Origin: an uncultured Amylibacter sp.
GTDB taxonomy: Bacteria; Pseudomonadota; Alphaproteobacteria; Rhodobacterales; Rhodobacteraceae
NCBI GenBank assembly: GCA_959347345.1
Contig: OY365738.1
Location: 1,822,501 to 1,886,500, forward strand
Length of the DNA: 64,000 bases
Direction of reading: 5' to 3'
Shown here: positions 7,341-17,050 of the stretch, piece by piece
Layout: every line of letters begins with the position of its first letter
How positions within the stretch are numbered: the stretch's first letter is position 1
Program-made: the position numbers and the translations under genes
The notes under the pieces: generated by a model
What the model was told of the DNA's origin: nothing
Databases searched by the model: none
The model's input: the letters and a program-made list of their open reading frames with translations, nothing else

Positions 7341-9955
7341 TTCACGAGCCTATAGATCAAATCCAACGCCTCACGGGGGCTGAGGCTATCGGGGGCAACC
7401 CCGTCCAAAATCTTTTTTGCCTCAGCCTCAAATACAGATTTTTTCACAGAAACAGGGGTAGCCTTTGCCCCACCCTTTACCCCAGCACCCTTTAACGGTG
7501 ACGGTGCGGTATTAAACTGATCCAACAAAACGCTAGCGCGTTCAATCACACTGCTTGGCAAGCCAGCCAATTTCGCCACCTGCACTCCGTAAGATCTATC
7601 GGCCTGCCCCTGCACAATCTCATGCAGAAAAATAATATCCCCCTGCCATTCGCGCACCCGCACCGTGGCGTTTTTCACACCCGCCAGTTGCTCTGATAAC
7701 CCAGTTAATTCGTGATAATGCGTGGCAAACAACGTCCTGCATTGATTCACTCCGTGCAAATGTTCCAAGGTCGCCCAAGCGATGGACAGCCCATCATAGG
7801 TTGCCGTGCCGCGCCCAATCTCATCCAAAATGACCAGAGCATCCTTGCCCGCTTGGTTTAAAATCGCCGCGGTTTCCACCATCTCCACCATAAAGGTAGA
7901 CCGCCCGCGTGCCAAATCATCCGACGCACCGACTCGGCTGAACAAATGCCCAACAATGCCAATCTGCGCCGATTCGGCAGGCACATAACTGCCCATCTGC
8001 GCCATCAAAGCCAACAGCGCATTCTGGCGTAAAAACGTGGATTTCCCCGCCATATTAGGCCCCGTCAATAACCAAATCGGTTTGGCATTTTTGCCGTCCG
8101 CCGATAAATCGCAATCGTTGGCGATAAAGGCTTCACCGGCACTGCGGCTTAAAGCACCCTCCACCACTGGATGCCGCCCACCGATAATGTTAAAGGCACG
8201 ATCCGTGCTTAAAGCGGGACGCGTCCAGTTTTTCTCTACCGCGATATCGGCCAGGGCAACACTGACATCCACCCGCGCCAAGGCAGTTGCCGCCAATGAA
8301 ATCTCCACCGCGTAATCAATGATTTGCCCGCATAAATCGGCGAATAACTGCTTTTCAATCTCCAAAGCACCACTGGTGGCGTTTAAGATACGGTTTTCCA
8401 ACTCCGACAATTCCACCGTGGTGAAACGTACCGAATTCACCGTGGTTTGGCGGTGGATATAGGTATCAGAAAATCCCTCGCCCAGCATTTTATTGGCGTG
8501 GGAAGACGGGGTTTCGACAAAATACCCCAGCACCCGATTGTGTTTTATTTTTAACGAAGTAATCCCCGTGTGGTCGGCATAATCAATCTGCAAACGGGTT
8601 ATCACTCGGCGACCATTATCGCGCAGCTCCCGTGCTTCGTCCAGCTCGGCATGAAACCCGCCTTTGATAAATTCACCATCGCGGGTGACAACGGGGGGGT
8701 TGTCCATCAGGGCGGTGTCAAGATCCTTTATCAGCTTTTCATGGCCGCGTAGGGCAAGCACGGATTTGGCGATACTATCGGATTGCCCTGATTCGGATAA
8801 AATCTTTGCCATCTCATCCCCCCGAGCCAGCCCCGCCCGAATCGCGTCCAAATCACGCGGCCCGCCCCGCCCCAGACAAATCCGTGCAAGGGCACGTTCC
8901 ATATCGGGGGTTTGACGCAGCACGTCTTTTATATTCGCCTGCACGGCGGCATTATCGATAAACCAGCCAATCGCATCAAGACGGCGGTTTATTTTATTTA
9001 TATCGGTGGAGGGTGCGGAAAGCCGAGCCTCCAACGCCCTTGCTCCCGCGCTGGTAATCGTGCGATCCATTGTCCTCAGCAAGGTTAAATCACGCCCGCC
9101 CGACAGGTTATGGGTGATTTCCAAATTCCGCCGCGTTGCCCCGTCAATCTGCATTTCCTTATCAATCCGTTCCAAAACGGGCGGGAATAACAGGGGGGCT
9201 TGCCCCTTTTGCGTGATGGCAAGGTAATCGACAATCGCCCCCATGACGGATATTTCGGGCGAGCCAAACTGCCCAAACCCGTCCAAGGATTTGACTTTGA
9301 ACTGGGTTTTCAGGCGCGATTCGCCGCCCGTGCAATCAAAACTGGAAACCGCCAGCTCTGTTAAGGTATAACCTGTTTCGGTCAGCATTTCACGCAAAGG
9401 TTTATCAATCGCGCTGGGAATCAGAATTTCTTTCGGGTTTAATCGCGTTAATAACGGCGACAGAGCCACCCGTGGCGTGGCTTGAACATGAAACGCCCCC
9501 GTGCTGACATCCACCCAAGACACGGCAAAATCATCATTGATATTGTTTAACGCGCACAGGTAATTGTGGTGACGTGCGTCCAGCAACGCTTCCTCGGTTA
9601 TCGTGCCAGGGGTAATAAGGCGAACAACCCCCCGTTGCATCAGCCCGCGCCCGCCTTTACCCGCCAAATCGGTTGGCGAGTCCAGTTGTTCGCAAATCGC
9701 GACATAAAAGCCTTTGTTAATCAGCGTACGCAGATAGCCATCGGCCGCATGGTGTGGCACCCCGCACATTTGGATATCTTTGCCCTGATGTTTGCCGCGT
9801 TTGGTGAGGGTGATATTCAGCACCTCTGCCGCCACCACCGCGTCATCAAAGAACATTTCATAAAAATCACCCATGCGATAAAACAGCAGGCAATTTGGAT
9901 AGTCGCGTTTGATATCAAGGAATTGCGCGATCATAGGGGTTGCGTGTTCGGACAA
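7325..9955 (-). CDS. mutS: MutS DNA mismatch-repair ATPase
   Basis: 876 residues, normal for MutS1. The mismatch-reading domain has the GDFYEMF motif (Phe-x-Glu) near residue 28. After the connector, core and clamp domains comes the ABC ATPase: Walker A GPNMAGKST near residue 630, then LVILDEIGRGTATYDGLS (Walker B and D-loop) and FATHYHEL. The predicted start is a TTG (9955), which keeps the conserved TPM near residue 6; an ATG seven codons in is the alternative. The C-terminal residues come from a heptamer array. It is transcribed away from the acyl-CoA dehydrogenase. Confidence 0.97.
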   Translation of the reverse strand: MSEHATPMIAQFLDIKRDYPNCLLFYRMGDFYEMFFDDAVVAAEVLNITLTKRGKHQGKDIQMCGVPHHAADGYLRTLINKGFYVAICEQLDSPTDLAGKGGRGLMQRGVVRLITPGTITEEALLDARHHNYLCALNNINDDFAVSWVDVSTGAFHVQATPRVALSPLLTRLNPKEILIPSAIDKPLREMLTETGYTLTELAVSSFDCTGGESRLKTQFKVKSLDGFGQFGSPEISVMGAIVDYLAITQKGQAPLLFPPVLERIDKEMQIDGATRRNLEITHNLSGGRDLTLLRTMDRTITSAGARALEARLSAPSTDINKINRRLDAIGWFIDNAAVQANIKDVLRQTPDMERALARICLGRGGPRDLDAIRAGLARGDEMAKILSESGQSDSIAKSVLALRGHEKLIKDLDTALMDNPPVVTRDGEFIKGGFHAELDEARELRDNGRRVITRLQIDYADHTGITSLKIKHNRVLGYFVETPSSHANKMLGEGFSDTYIHRQTTVNSVRFTTVELSELENRILNATSGALEIEKQLFADLCGQIIDYAVEISLAATALARVDVSVALADIAVEKNWTRPALSTDRAFNIIGGRHPVVEGALSRSAGEAFIANDCDLSADGKNAKPIWLLTGPNMAGKSTFLRQNALLALMAQMGSYVPAESAQIGIVGHLFSRVGASDDLARGRSTFMVEMVETAAILNQAGKDALVILDEIGRGTATYDGLSIAWATLEHLHGVNQCRTLFATHYHELTGLSEQLAGVKNATVRVREWQGDIIFLHEIVQGQADRSYGVQVAKLAGLPSSVIERASVLLDQFNTAPSPLKGAGVKGGAKATPVSVKKSVFEAEAKKILDGVAPDSLSPREALDLIYRLVKTIND

Positions 9956-10153
9956 GGCATGCTCTTTTTAAGTGTGAATTGTTAGGTGTTGGTTATTAGG
10001 GATTGGGGGGTGAATTGTCAATTATGAATTAGATAGGGTGAAGGGTGAATAAAGTGTTAATAATGACTATTTTTTGTTAATCGTTAAAAACTCTTTTTTA
10101 TTCTTATAATTTTTGCTATATCTCGTTTTTATATTTTTTAACAAGAGGCCGCT

Positions 10154-11935
10154 ATGTTCAACCCCAGCCAAACCGACCTGCACTTTGCCATTCAACACGC
10201 GATTGGCTTGGATAAAATCACCCAGTTTGCTGATTTTGCCGATTTTGATAGTGAGATCATCACGGCTATATTGGATGAGGCCGCCAAAATCGCCACAAAC
10301 GTGATTGCCCCGCTAAACCACCTCGGCGACCAGCAGTGTAGCCAATGGCAAACCGACGGCTCGGTCCGTCTGCCCGATGGCTTTCATGCGGCGCACACGG
10401 CGCTGGCGCAGGGTGGCTGGTTTGGCATAGAGGCGGGGGAGGAGCACGGCGGCCAAGCCCTGCCCCATATCCTCTGTACCGCAATAAATGAAATGTTCCA
10501 ATCCGCTAGTATCAGTTTTTCTCTGTGTCATTTGCTGACCCTTGGGCAGATTCACGCCCTATCCGTTGCTGCCAGTCCGGCGCAAAAGGCGACCTTTCTG
10601 CCCAATATGATTGCTGGCACTTGGACTGGGACGATGAATCTCAGCGAACCCCACGCTGGCACCGATTTGGGCGTGTTGCGGACTCTCGCTACCCCTGACG
10701 GCGAGCAGTATCGCATCCGCGGACAAAAGGTTTTCATCACCTATGGCGAGCATGACATGGCCGATAATATCATTCATCTGGTGCTGGCGCGGACACCTGA
10801 CGCGCCGCCCGGAATAAAGGGGATTTCGGTTTTCATCGTGCCGAAGTTTTTGATTAACGAGGATGGTTCTTTGGGGGCGCGAAACGATGTGAAATGTGTC
10901 TCGCTGGAACATAAATTGGGGATAAAAGCCTCACCCACTGCCGTGTTGCAGTTTGGTGAAAACGATGGTGCGATTGGCTATCTGGTTGGCGAAGTTGGGC
11001 AAGGGCTGTCCATTATGTTCGCGATGATGAGCCACGCGAGGTTTAGCGTCGGCGTGCAGGGTTTGGCGATTTCAAACCGTGCCTTTCATCAGGCGGCGGC
11101 CTACGCGAAAGAACGGGTTCAATCCACGCCTTTGGAACGCGATGCGGGCGCACCGATTATCCACCATGGCGATGTTTTGCGTCTGTTGGGCGCGATGCGG
11201 GCAGAGATTGAAGGGCAAAGGCATTTGGCACTTTATGGTGCAATGGCGATGGATTATGCGGTTCAGGAAACAGGTGAATCGCGGGTGTTTTGGCAGAGTC
11301 GTGCCGCGTTGTTAGTGCCAATCATCAAGGGTTGGCTGACCGAACGCGCGGTTGCGATTTGTTCTGACGGGGTGCAGATTCACGGCGGCGCGGGGTATAT
11401 TGAGGAAACGGGCGCCGCCCAGCATTACCGTGATGCGCGGATTTTGCCGATTTATGAAGGCACAACCGCGATACAGGCGAATGATTTATTGCATCGCAAA
11501 ACTCTGCGAGATGGTGGGGCTGGGGTTTTGGCACTGCTGGATGAGATTGAAAAAGAGGCGGGGGTTGAAACAAATATTCCGCAGGTGGAGCAGTTGTCGC
11601 GGGCTTTGTGCGGAGCGGTTGCATCGGCACGGCTGGCGGTTTTGCATCTGGTTGCCGATGCTGAAAATAATAAATTGCGTGAGGCTTCTGCCGTGTCCGT
11701 TCCTTACCTGATGATGTTGGGGTGGCTCTGTGGCGGTTGGGGTGTTTTGAAATCCGCCGTGGCGGCAGAGGCGCAAGCGGGTAGTGCCGATTGGGATAAG
11801 ATGTTTTTGGACAGTAAGTTTGTTTTGGCGGGACTCTATGCTACGCATCATTTGCCACAGGTGGCACAGATTGCCCAAGTGATACAGACGGGCGGGGAAG
11901 CGGTAGAGGGGCTTTGCCCAGACATGCTTTTATGA
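10154..11935 (+). CDS. Long acyl-CoA dehydrogenase (DmdC-like)
   Basis: 593 residues, about 200 longer than a classical acyl-CoA dehydrogenase, as in the DmdC/3-methylmercaptopropionyl-CoA dehydrogenase group. FAD- and substrate-binding motifs include NLSEPHAGTDLG, RIRGQKVFITYGEHD, GAGYIEETGAAQHYRDARI and PIYEGTTAIQANDLL, with an extra C-terminal domain of about 120 residues. It should oxidise an acyl-CoA to the enoyl-CoA with electrons passing to ETF. The substrate cannot be read from sequence, and no other dmd gene is adjacent. AAGAGG at 10143-10148 is a suitable ribosome-binding site; the gene stands alone. The 198-base gap upstream holds an AT-rich TATAAT at 10105-10110. Confidence 0.88.
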   Translation: MFNPSQTDLHFAIQHAIGLDKITQFADFADFDSEIITAILDEAAKIATNVIAPLNHLGDQQCSQWQTDGSVRLPDGFHAAHTALAQGGWFGIEAGEEHGGQALPHILCTAINEMFQSASISFSLCHLLTLGQIHALSVAASPAQKATFLPNMIAGTWTGTMNLSEPHAGTDLGVLRTLATPDGEQYRIRGQKVFITYGEHDMADNIIHLVLARTPDAPPGIKGISVFIVPKFLINEDGSLGARNDVKCVSLEHKLGIKASPTAVLQFGENDGAIGYLVGEVGQGLSIMFAMMSHARFSVGVQGLAISNRAFHQAAAYAKERVQSTPLERDAGAPIIHHGDVLRLLGAMRAEIEGQRHLALYGAMAMDYAVQETGESRVFWQSRAALLVPIIKGWLTERAVAICSDGVQIHGGAGYIEETGAAQHYRDARILPIYEGTTAIQANDLLHRKTLRDGGAGVLALLDEIEKEAGVETNIPQVEQLSRALCGAVASARLAVLHLVADAENNKLREASAVSVPYLMMLGWLCGGWGVLKSAVAAEAQAGSADWDKMFLDSKFVLAGLYATHHLPQVAQIAQVIQTGGEAVEGLCPDMLL

Positions 11936-11937
11936 AT

Positions 11938-11963
11938 GATTAGTGATTAGTGATTAGTGATTA
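11938..11963 (+). repeat. Heptamer array after the acyl-CoA dehydrogenase
   Basis: Three to four units of TTAGTGA directly after the acyl-CoA dehydrogenase stop, in its sense orientation. Confidence 0.8.
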
Positions 11964-12007
11964 ATTGGGTTTTGTAGCAAACATCTTTCCTAAAATAAAA
12001 AACTCCT

Positions 12008-12047
12008 AGTTATTTAATAACTAAAAATAACCTACCCTAGTTATTTT
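12008..12047. repeat. AT-rich inverted repeats between convergent genes
   Basis: AGTTATT-T-AATAACT (12008-12022) and AAAATAAC...GTTATTTT (12024-12031 with 12040-12047) sit between the convergent acyl-CoA dehydrogenase and dnaJ. They could fold as weak hairpins; neither is a classical GC-rich terminator. Confidence 0.5.
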
Positions 12048-12076
12048 AGATAAAGGATAATGAGAATAACAAATAA

Positions 12077-12093
12077 TTCATCGTTAATCGTTA
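12077..12093 (-). repeat. Short heptamer array at the dnaJ 3' end
   Basis: On the minus strand the dnaJ TAA begins TAACGATTAACGATGAA, about two units of the TTAACGA type. Confidence 0.65.
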
Positions 12094-13221
12094 TTTTTTA
12101 ATTTCTTCCCAAAACTTTTTCACTTTCCCAAAAAAGTTTTCCCCTTGCGGGTTGTTCTGGGCGGTCTCTTTGGCAAAATCCTTTAACAAATTCTTTTGCT
12201 TGGCGGTGAGGTTTATCGGCGTTTCCACAACCAATTCCAAATATAAATCACCGGTTCCCGCGCCGTTCAATATCGGCATGCCTTTGCCAGTTAGACGCAA
12301 TTGCGCCCCCGATTGCGTGCCACTGGGGATTTTCACACGCGAGCGTCCGCCGTCTATATTGGGGATTTCAACCTCGCCACCCAAAGTCGCTTGGGTGATG
12401 CTAATCGGCACGGCGCAGTATAAATGCGCCCCCTCCCGTTCAAACAAATTATGGTCGCTGACCTGAATAAAAATGTATAAATCACCGGCGCTACCACCGC
12501 GTTCGCCCGCTTCACCCTCACCCGATAGGCGGATGCGCGTTCCCGTTTCTACCCCAGGTGGGATTTTCACATTAAGCGTGCGAGGCTTGCTGGTTTTGCC
12601 CGTCCCAAGGCAGGCCTTACACGGATTGGTAACGATTTGCCCTTGCCCCGAACAGGTATGACAGGCACGTTCCATGGTGAAAAACCCCTGTTGCGCACGG
12701 ACTTTACCCATACCATTACAGGTGGGACATTTGCTCGGCTTACTGCCATCTTCCCCGCCTGTGCCGTCACAGAGATTACACGGCACCGTGCCTTGGATGT
12801 TTTCCAAACGTTCACTTTTGCCATGAAAAGCGTCTTCCAAATCAATCGTCATGTTATAACGTAAATCAGCCCCACGGCTTTGATAACTGCGCTCGCGCCC
12901 ACCACCGCCAAAGTTTTTATACAAATCATCAAAAATATCGTGGAAAGCAGAGCCGAAATCGCGGGCATTAAATCCAGCCCCGCCACCGCCACCACCTTCA
13001 AAGGCGGCATGACCATAGGCATCATAGGCGGCTTTTTTTTCGCTGTCTTTTAAAACTTCGTAGGCCGCGTTTATGTCTTTAAAATTCGCCTCTGCCTTTG
13101 GGTCGTCCTGATTGCGGTCGGGGTGCGAGTCCATCGCCGCCTTCCGATAGGCCTTTTTAATATCAGCATCGGAGGCGGTTTTGGCGACACCCAAAACATC
13201 GTAGAAATCACGTTTAGACAT
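12091..13221 (-). CDS. dnaJ: DnaJ co-chaperone (Hsp40)
   Basis: 376 residues. The J domain has the HPD motif at residues 33-35, followed by a Gly/Phe-rich segment. Four CxxCxGxG zinc repeats follow (CNLCDGTG, CPTCNGMG, CHTCSGQG, CKACLGTG), then the beta-sandwich C-terminal domains. It delivers substrates to DnaK and stimulates its ATPase. It lies 64 bases downstream of dnaK in the same direction, so it is probably co-transcribed from the dnaK heat-shock promoter. Its stop codon starts a short heptamer array. Confidence 0.97.
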   Translation of the reverse strand: MSKRDFYDVLGVAKTASDADIKKAYRKAAMDSHPDRNQDDPKAEANFKDINAAYEVLKDSEKKAAYDAYGHAAFEGGGGGGAGFNARDFGSAFHDIFDDLYKNFGGGGRERSYQSRGADLRYNMTIDLEDAFHGKSERLENIQGTVPCNLCDGTGGEDGSKPSKCPTCNGMGKVRAQQGFFTMERACHTCSGQGQIVTNPCKACLGTGKTSKPRTLNVKIPPGVETGTRIRLSGEGEAGERGGSAGDLYIFIQVSDHNLFEREGAHLYCAVPISITQATLGGEVEIPNIDGGRSRVKIPSGTQSGAQLRLTGKGMPILNGAGTGDLYLELVVETPINLTAKQKNLLKDFAKETAQNNPQGENFFGKVKKFWEEIKK

Positions 13222-13285
13222 TATTAAAGTTTCTGAAAGGGTGAGACTAGGACGGGGTTATTTTGGGATTATACAATACGGCGGA

Positions 13286-15184
13286 TTATTGTTTGTCTTT
13301 ATCGACATCCTCAAAATCGGCATCCACGATATCCTCATCCACTGGGGTTGGCTCGCCCTCATTTTCACCAGCGCGGGCTTGGTCGGCATAAATCGCCTCG
13401 CCCAATTTCATCGCCGATTCGGTTAGGTCTTGAATCCGTGCTTTGATTTTATCCAGCTCGTCCGTTTCAAGACTTTCTTTCAAATTCGCCATGGACATTT
13501 CAATCACTTCTACCGTGTTGGGGTCCAGCTTTTCGCCATGCTCTTCCAGAGATTTCGCGGTTGTGTGCAGCATGCTTTCGCCGTGATTTTTCGCCTCTAT
13601 CAGCTCGCGCTTTTGCTTGTCTGATTCGGCATTATCCTCGGCATCGCGTACCATTTGATCGATATCCTCATCACTCAAACCAGAGGAGGCTTGGATGGTG
13701 ATTTTCTGCTCTTTATTCGTGCCTTTATCGGTGGCAGAAACAGAGACAATCCCGTTGGCATCAATGTCAAACGTAACCTCTATCTGTGGCACACCACGGG
13801 GCGCGGGCGGAATAGATTCCAGATTAAACTGCCCGAGCATATTGTTATCGGCGGCCATTTCGCGCTCACCTTGAAACACCCGTACGGTGACGGCGTTTTG
13901 ATTATCCTCTGCCGTGGAAAAGATTTGCGATTTCTTCGTGGGGATAGTTGTGTTACGGTCTATGAGACGCGTGAAAACACCGCCCAGGGTTTCAATCCCC
14001 AAGGATAAGGGCGTGACATCCAGCAGTACCACATCCTTCACATCGCCTTGCAAAACGCCAGCTTGGATAGCGGCACCCGTGGCAACCACTTCGTCTGGAT
14101 TAACGCCTTTATGCGGTTCTTTGCCAAAGAATTCCTGCACCTGTTCAATCACCATCGGCATCCGAGTCATCCCGCCGACCAGCACGATTTCATCAATCTG
14201 GGCTTTCGAGACACCCGCGTCTTTCAGTGCGGTTTGGCATGGTTTTAAGGTGCGTTTCACCAAATCAGCCACCAGCGATTCCAGCGTTGCTCGTGTTAGT
14301 TTTAACACAAGGTGCAAAGGTTGCCCGCTGTTTGGATCCATCCCGATAAACGGCTGGTTGATTTCGGTTTGGGTGGAAGAGGACAATTCAATTTTGGCCT
14401 TTTCAGCCGCCTCTTTAAGACGTTGCAGAGCCATTTTGTCTTTTGACAAATCCACACCTGATTCCTTTTTAAATTCGGAGACCAAATGATGGACGATAAT
14501 CATATCAAAATCTTCCCCACCCAGCGCAGTATCGCCGTTTGTGGATTTCACTTCAAATAAGCCGTCATCAATTTCTAGGATGGAAATATCAAATGTCCCC
14601 CCACCCAAATCATAAACCGCCAGAGTTTTCGCCGCCGACTTATCCAGCCCGTAAGCCAGAGCCGCCGCCGTCGGCTCGTTAATAATCCGCAGAACTTCCA
14701 GCCCAGCGATTTTACCCGCGTCTTTGGTCGCTTGACGTTGTGCGTCATTAAAATACGCAGGCACGGTGATGACAGCTTGGGAGACAGGCTCGCCCAAATA
14801 ATCCTCTGCCGTTTGTTTCATTTTGCCCAAGATGAACGCGCTGATTTGCGCGGGCGAGTATTTTTCGCCTTTCACCTCAACCCAGGCCGCGCCATTACCG
14901 CCATCAACGATTTTATAGGGCAGGGTTTTCATATCCTTTTTAATCACAGCATCGGTGATTTTGCGGCCAATCAGCCGTTTAATCGCGAACAGAGTGTTTT
15001 CGGGATTGGTCACAGCTTGGCGTTTTGCCGCCGTGCCGACCAGCCGTTCGGAATCGGTGAAACCGATGATAGAGGGGGTTGTGCGCCCGCCCTCCGCGTT
15101 TTCGATGACTTTGGGTTGCGCGCCATCCATGATTGAAATGCACGAGTTAGTGGTGCCGAGGTCTATGCCGATAATTTTTGCCAT
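13286..15184 (-). CDS. dnaK: DnaK chaperone (Hsp70)
   Basis: 632 residues. The N-terminal ATPase has [12 protein letters not shown], the phosphate-2 segment [16 protein letters not shown] and [10 protein letters not shown]. The substrate-binding domain begins near [14 protein letters not shown], and the C-terminus is acidic ([17 protein letters not shown]). First gene of dnaK-dnaJ; GrpE and HrcA, its partners, are encoded 8-10 kb away. A well-matched RpoH promoter lies upstream, which suggests sigma-32 control; no CIRCE repeat is visible. Confidence 0.98.
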   Translation of the reverse strand: MAKIIGIDLGTTNSCISIMDGAQPKVIENAEGGRTTPSIIGFTDSERLVGTAAKRQAVTNPENTLFAIKRLIGRKITDAVIKKDMKTLPYKIVDGGNGAAWVEVKGEKYSPAQISAFILGKMKQTAEDYLGEPVSQAVITVPAYFNDAQRQATKDAGKIAGLEVLRIINEPTAAALAYGLDKSAAKTLAVYDLGGGTFDISILEIDDGLFEVKSTNGDTALGGEDFDMIIVHHLVSEFKKESGVDLSKDKMALQRLKEAAEKAKIELSSSTQTEINQPFIGMDPNSGQPLHLVLKLTRATLESLVADLVKRTLKPCQTALKDAGVSKAQIDEIVLVGGMTRMPMVIEQVQEFFGKEPHKGVNPDEVVATGAAIQAGVLQGDVKDVVLLDVTPLSLGIETLGGVFTRLIDRNTTIPTKKSQIFSTAEDNQNAVTVRVFQGEREMAADNNMLGQFNLESIPPAPRGVPQIEVTFDIDANGIVSVSATDKGTNKEQKITIQASSGLSDEDIDQMVRDAEDNAESDKQKRELIEAKNHGESMLHTTAKSLEEHGEKLDPNTVEVIEMSMANLKESLETDELDKIKARIQDLTESAMKLGEAIYADQARAGENEGEPTPVDEDIVDADFEDVDKDKQ

Positions 15185-15243
15185 TGGGTTGTTTCCTTTT
15201 GTTTGTGGTTTGAGGGCGGTTTGTGCGCCCCGTTTGATAAGTC

Positions 15244-15271
15244 ATATAGGCAAGGTTTTGCGTATGACAAG
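15244..15271 (-). promoter_or_regulatory. RpoH (sigma-32) promoter of dnaK
   Basis: On the minus strand CTTG (15268-15271) is followed by exactly 17 bases and CCTATAT (15244-15250). This matches the alphaproteobacterial RpoH consensus CTTG-N17/18-CYTATNT. It sits about 60 bases before the dnaK start. Confidence 0.8.
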
Positions 15272-15460
15272 AGGGATTGGTTAATTTTTTATTTATTTTT
15301 AGGTGAATTAGGGGGAGATTTGTTAAAAGAGCGGGGTTTGAGGGGGTAAATAAGGGATTTGGCGGGATTGTCAAGTGGTTTTTGGGGATTTTGGGAATTA
15401 TGAAGGGGGAAGGGGAAATTTTTATGCCCGAATGAATCCTTTATCAACCCTTTGTTAATC

Positions 15461-15489
15461 TTTACACCCCTTACTATACATGGTATGAT
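15461..15489 (+). promoter_or_regulatory. Promoter of the methyltransferase-GIY-YIG gene
   Basis: TTTACA (15461-15466) and TATGAT (15484-15489) are 17 bases apart, each a 5/6 match to consensus. An overlapping pair TTGTTA/TATACA, also with 17-base spacing, starts at 15452. The rest of the 328-base dnaK upstream gap holds the RpoH promoter and G-rich sequence without an ORF. Confidence 0.6.
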
Positions 15490-15512
15490 AAATTCAAACA
15501 AAGGGGCAGGTC

Positions 15513-16994
15513 TTGCTAAACAACGATTCGATAAAAAACCGCACCATCTTTTGCCACGATAATTTGGAAATCTTACGCGGGATAGATTCCGACTGCGTGG
15601 ATTTGATTTATCTTGACCCGCCGTTTAACAAAAAGAAAACTTTCACTGCCCCGATTGGCAGTCATGCGGAAGGTGCATCCTTCAGCGATATTTTTCGCGA
15701 GGAGGACGTGAAAGAAGACTGGTTGCAGGATATTAAAGAAGACCATTACGCCGTCCATGATATTTTGACTGCGGTTCGCACGATTGAGGGGCGGACTTCG
15801 TATAACTTTTGTTATCTTGCCTATATGGCGATTCGCCTGATAGAATGCCGAAGGGTGCTAAAATCCACGGGGTCGCTTTATTTACATTGCGACCCGACCA
15901 TGTCGCATTATTTGAAACTGCTGATGGACTGTATTTTTGATGAAAAGAACTATCGTAATGAGGTGACTTGGAAACGCACCTACGCCCATAATGACCCAAA
16001 GCTGTTTGGGCGGATTGCCGATACTATTTTCTTTTATACCAAATCGGATGACTATTATTTTGATACGGTTTATATGCCGTACGACCAGTCCTATGTTGAT
16101 AGCTTTTTTAATTATGAAGATGAACGTGGCAGATATAAAAAAGAAAACTTAACAGGTCCTGGGGTGAATAATAAAGACCCGCGTTGGCGTGAGTATCAGC
16201 CCAGCGATAGCGGGCGAAGTTGGTCTGTACCAAGGCGGATTGTTAAAAAATTATTGAATGGAAAATCCGCCGATAATTTAACCGTCGCGCAAAAATTGGA
16301 TTTGCTTTATGACAACGATTATATCGTTATTTCAAAAAATGGCACGCCGAGTTTTAAGTCCTATTTGAATGATTTGCCCGGGACTCCCGCGCAATCTATC
16401 TGGACGGATATTAACCCGCTATCGGCCCATGCGAAAGAACGCACGGGCTATCCCACGCAAAAACCTCTGGCGTTGTTGGAACGGATTATTGCCGCGTCTT
16501 GCGTTGAGGGCGGGGTTGTTTTAGACCCGTTTTGTGGGTGTGCGACCACCTGCGTTGCTTCGGAAAAACTGGGTCGGTCTTGGGTTGGTGTGGATGTATC
16601 GATAAAAGCGTTTGAGCTGGTGAAAACGCGTCTGAAAAAAGAGGTGGAACGCAAGGATGAATTGTTCAAAGAGGAGGTGCATTTTCAAACCCACCCACCC
16701 GTGCGAGGCGATTTGGGCGCGGATGTGCGGGTGCAGAAATATGTTTATATCATTTCCAACACGCAATATAAGGGCGAGTGGAAAGTCGGTATCGCTTCAG
16801 ATGTGAAAAAACGCCTGAACTCTTATCAAACCTCCGACCCCAATCGTGGCTATGTTTTGGAATATAGTTTTCTAACGGCTGATTTCCGCGAGATTGAAGC
16901 CTATATCCATGATAAATATGACAACCGCCATGAGTGGGTGCGTGAGCCTGATATGCAGAAAATCATCAAAGACATAGAGGATTTTAGGGGGTAG
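15513..16994 (+). CDS. DNA methyltransferase fused to C-terminal GIY-YIG-like nuclease
   Basis: 493 residues from a TTG start; no ATG or GTG lies between the in-frame stop at 15489-15491 and the conserved N-terminus, and AGGGGCAGG precedes it. The methyltransferase has DPPF at 35-38, a long variable region (about 150-310), GYPTQKPLALL near 312 and DPFCGCATT near 338. From about 408 a GIY-YIG/T5orf172-like domain follows: KYVYIISN, KVGIASDVKKRLNSYQT, an EIEAYIH helix and HEWV. It is a paralogue of the gene at 6.0 kb, with a longer recognition region and a different nuclease at the same joint. Both likely act as single-chain restriction-modification enzymes (inference). A heptamer array follows its TAG. 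Confidence 0.88.
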   Translation: MLNNDSIKNRTIFCHDNLEILRGIDSDCVDLIYLDPPFNKKKTFTAPIGSHAEGASFSDIFREEDVKEDWLQDIKEDHYAVHDILTAVRTIEGRTSYNFCYLAYMAIRLIECRRVLKSTGSLYLHCDPTMSHYLKLLMDCIFDEKNYRNEVTWKRTYAHNDPKLFGRIADTIFFYTKSDDYYFDTVYMPYDQSYVDSFFNYEDERGRYKKENLTGPGVNNKDPRWREYQPSDSGRSWSVPRRIVKKLLNGKSADNLTVAQKLDLLYDNDYIVISKNGTPSFKSYLNDLPGTPAQSIWTDINPLSAHAKERTGYPTQKPLALLERIIAASCVEGGVVLDPFCGCATTCVASEKLGRSWVGVDVSIKAFELVKTRLKKEVERKDELFKEEVHFQTHPPVRGDLGADVRVQKYVYIISNTQYKGEWKVGIASDVKKRLNSYQTSDPNRGYVLEYSFLTADFREIEAYIHDKYDNRHEWVREPDMQKIIKDIEDFRG

Positions 16995-17022
16995 TGATTA
17001 GTGATTAGTGATTAGTGATTAA
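16992..17022 (+). repeat. Heptamer array after the methyltransferase-GIY-YIG gene
   Basis: Four near-perfect TTAGTGA units starting at the TAG stop of the gene, in its sense orientation. Confidence 0.85.
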
Positions 17023-17050
17023 TGTTAAAAATAAGGCGACTCTGTTTTAA

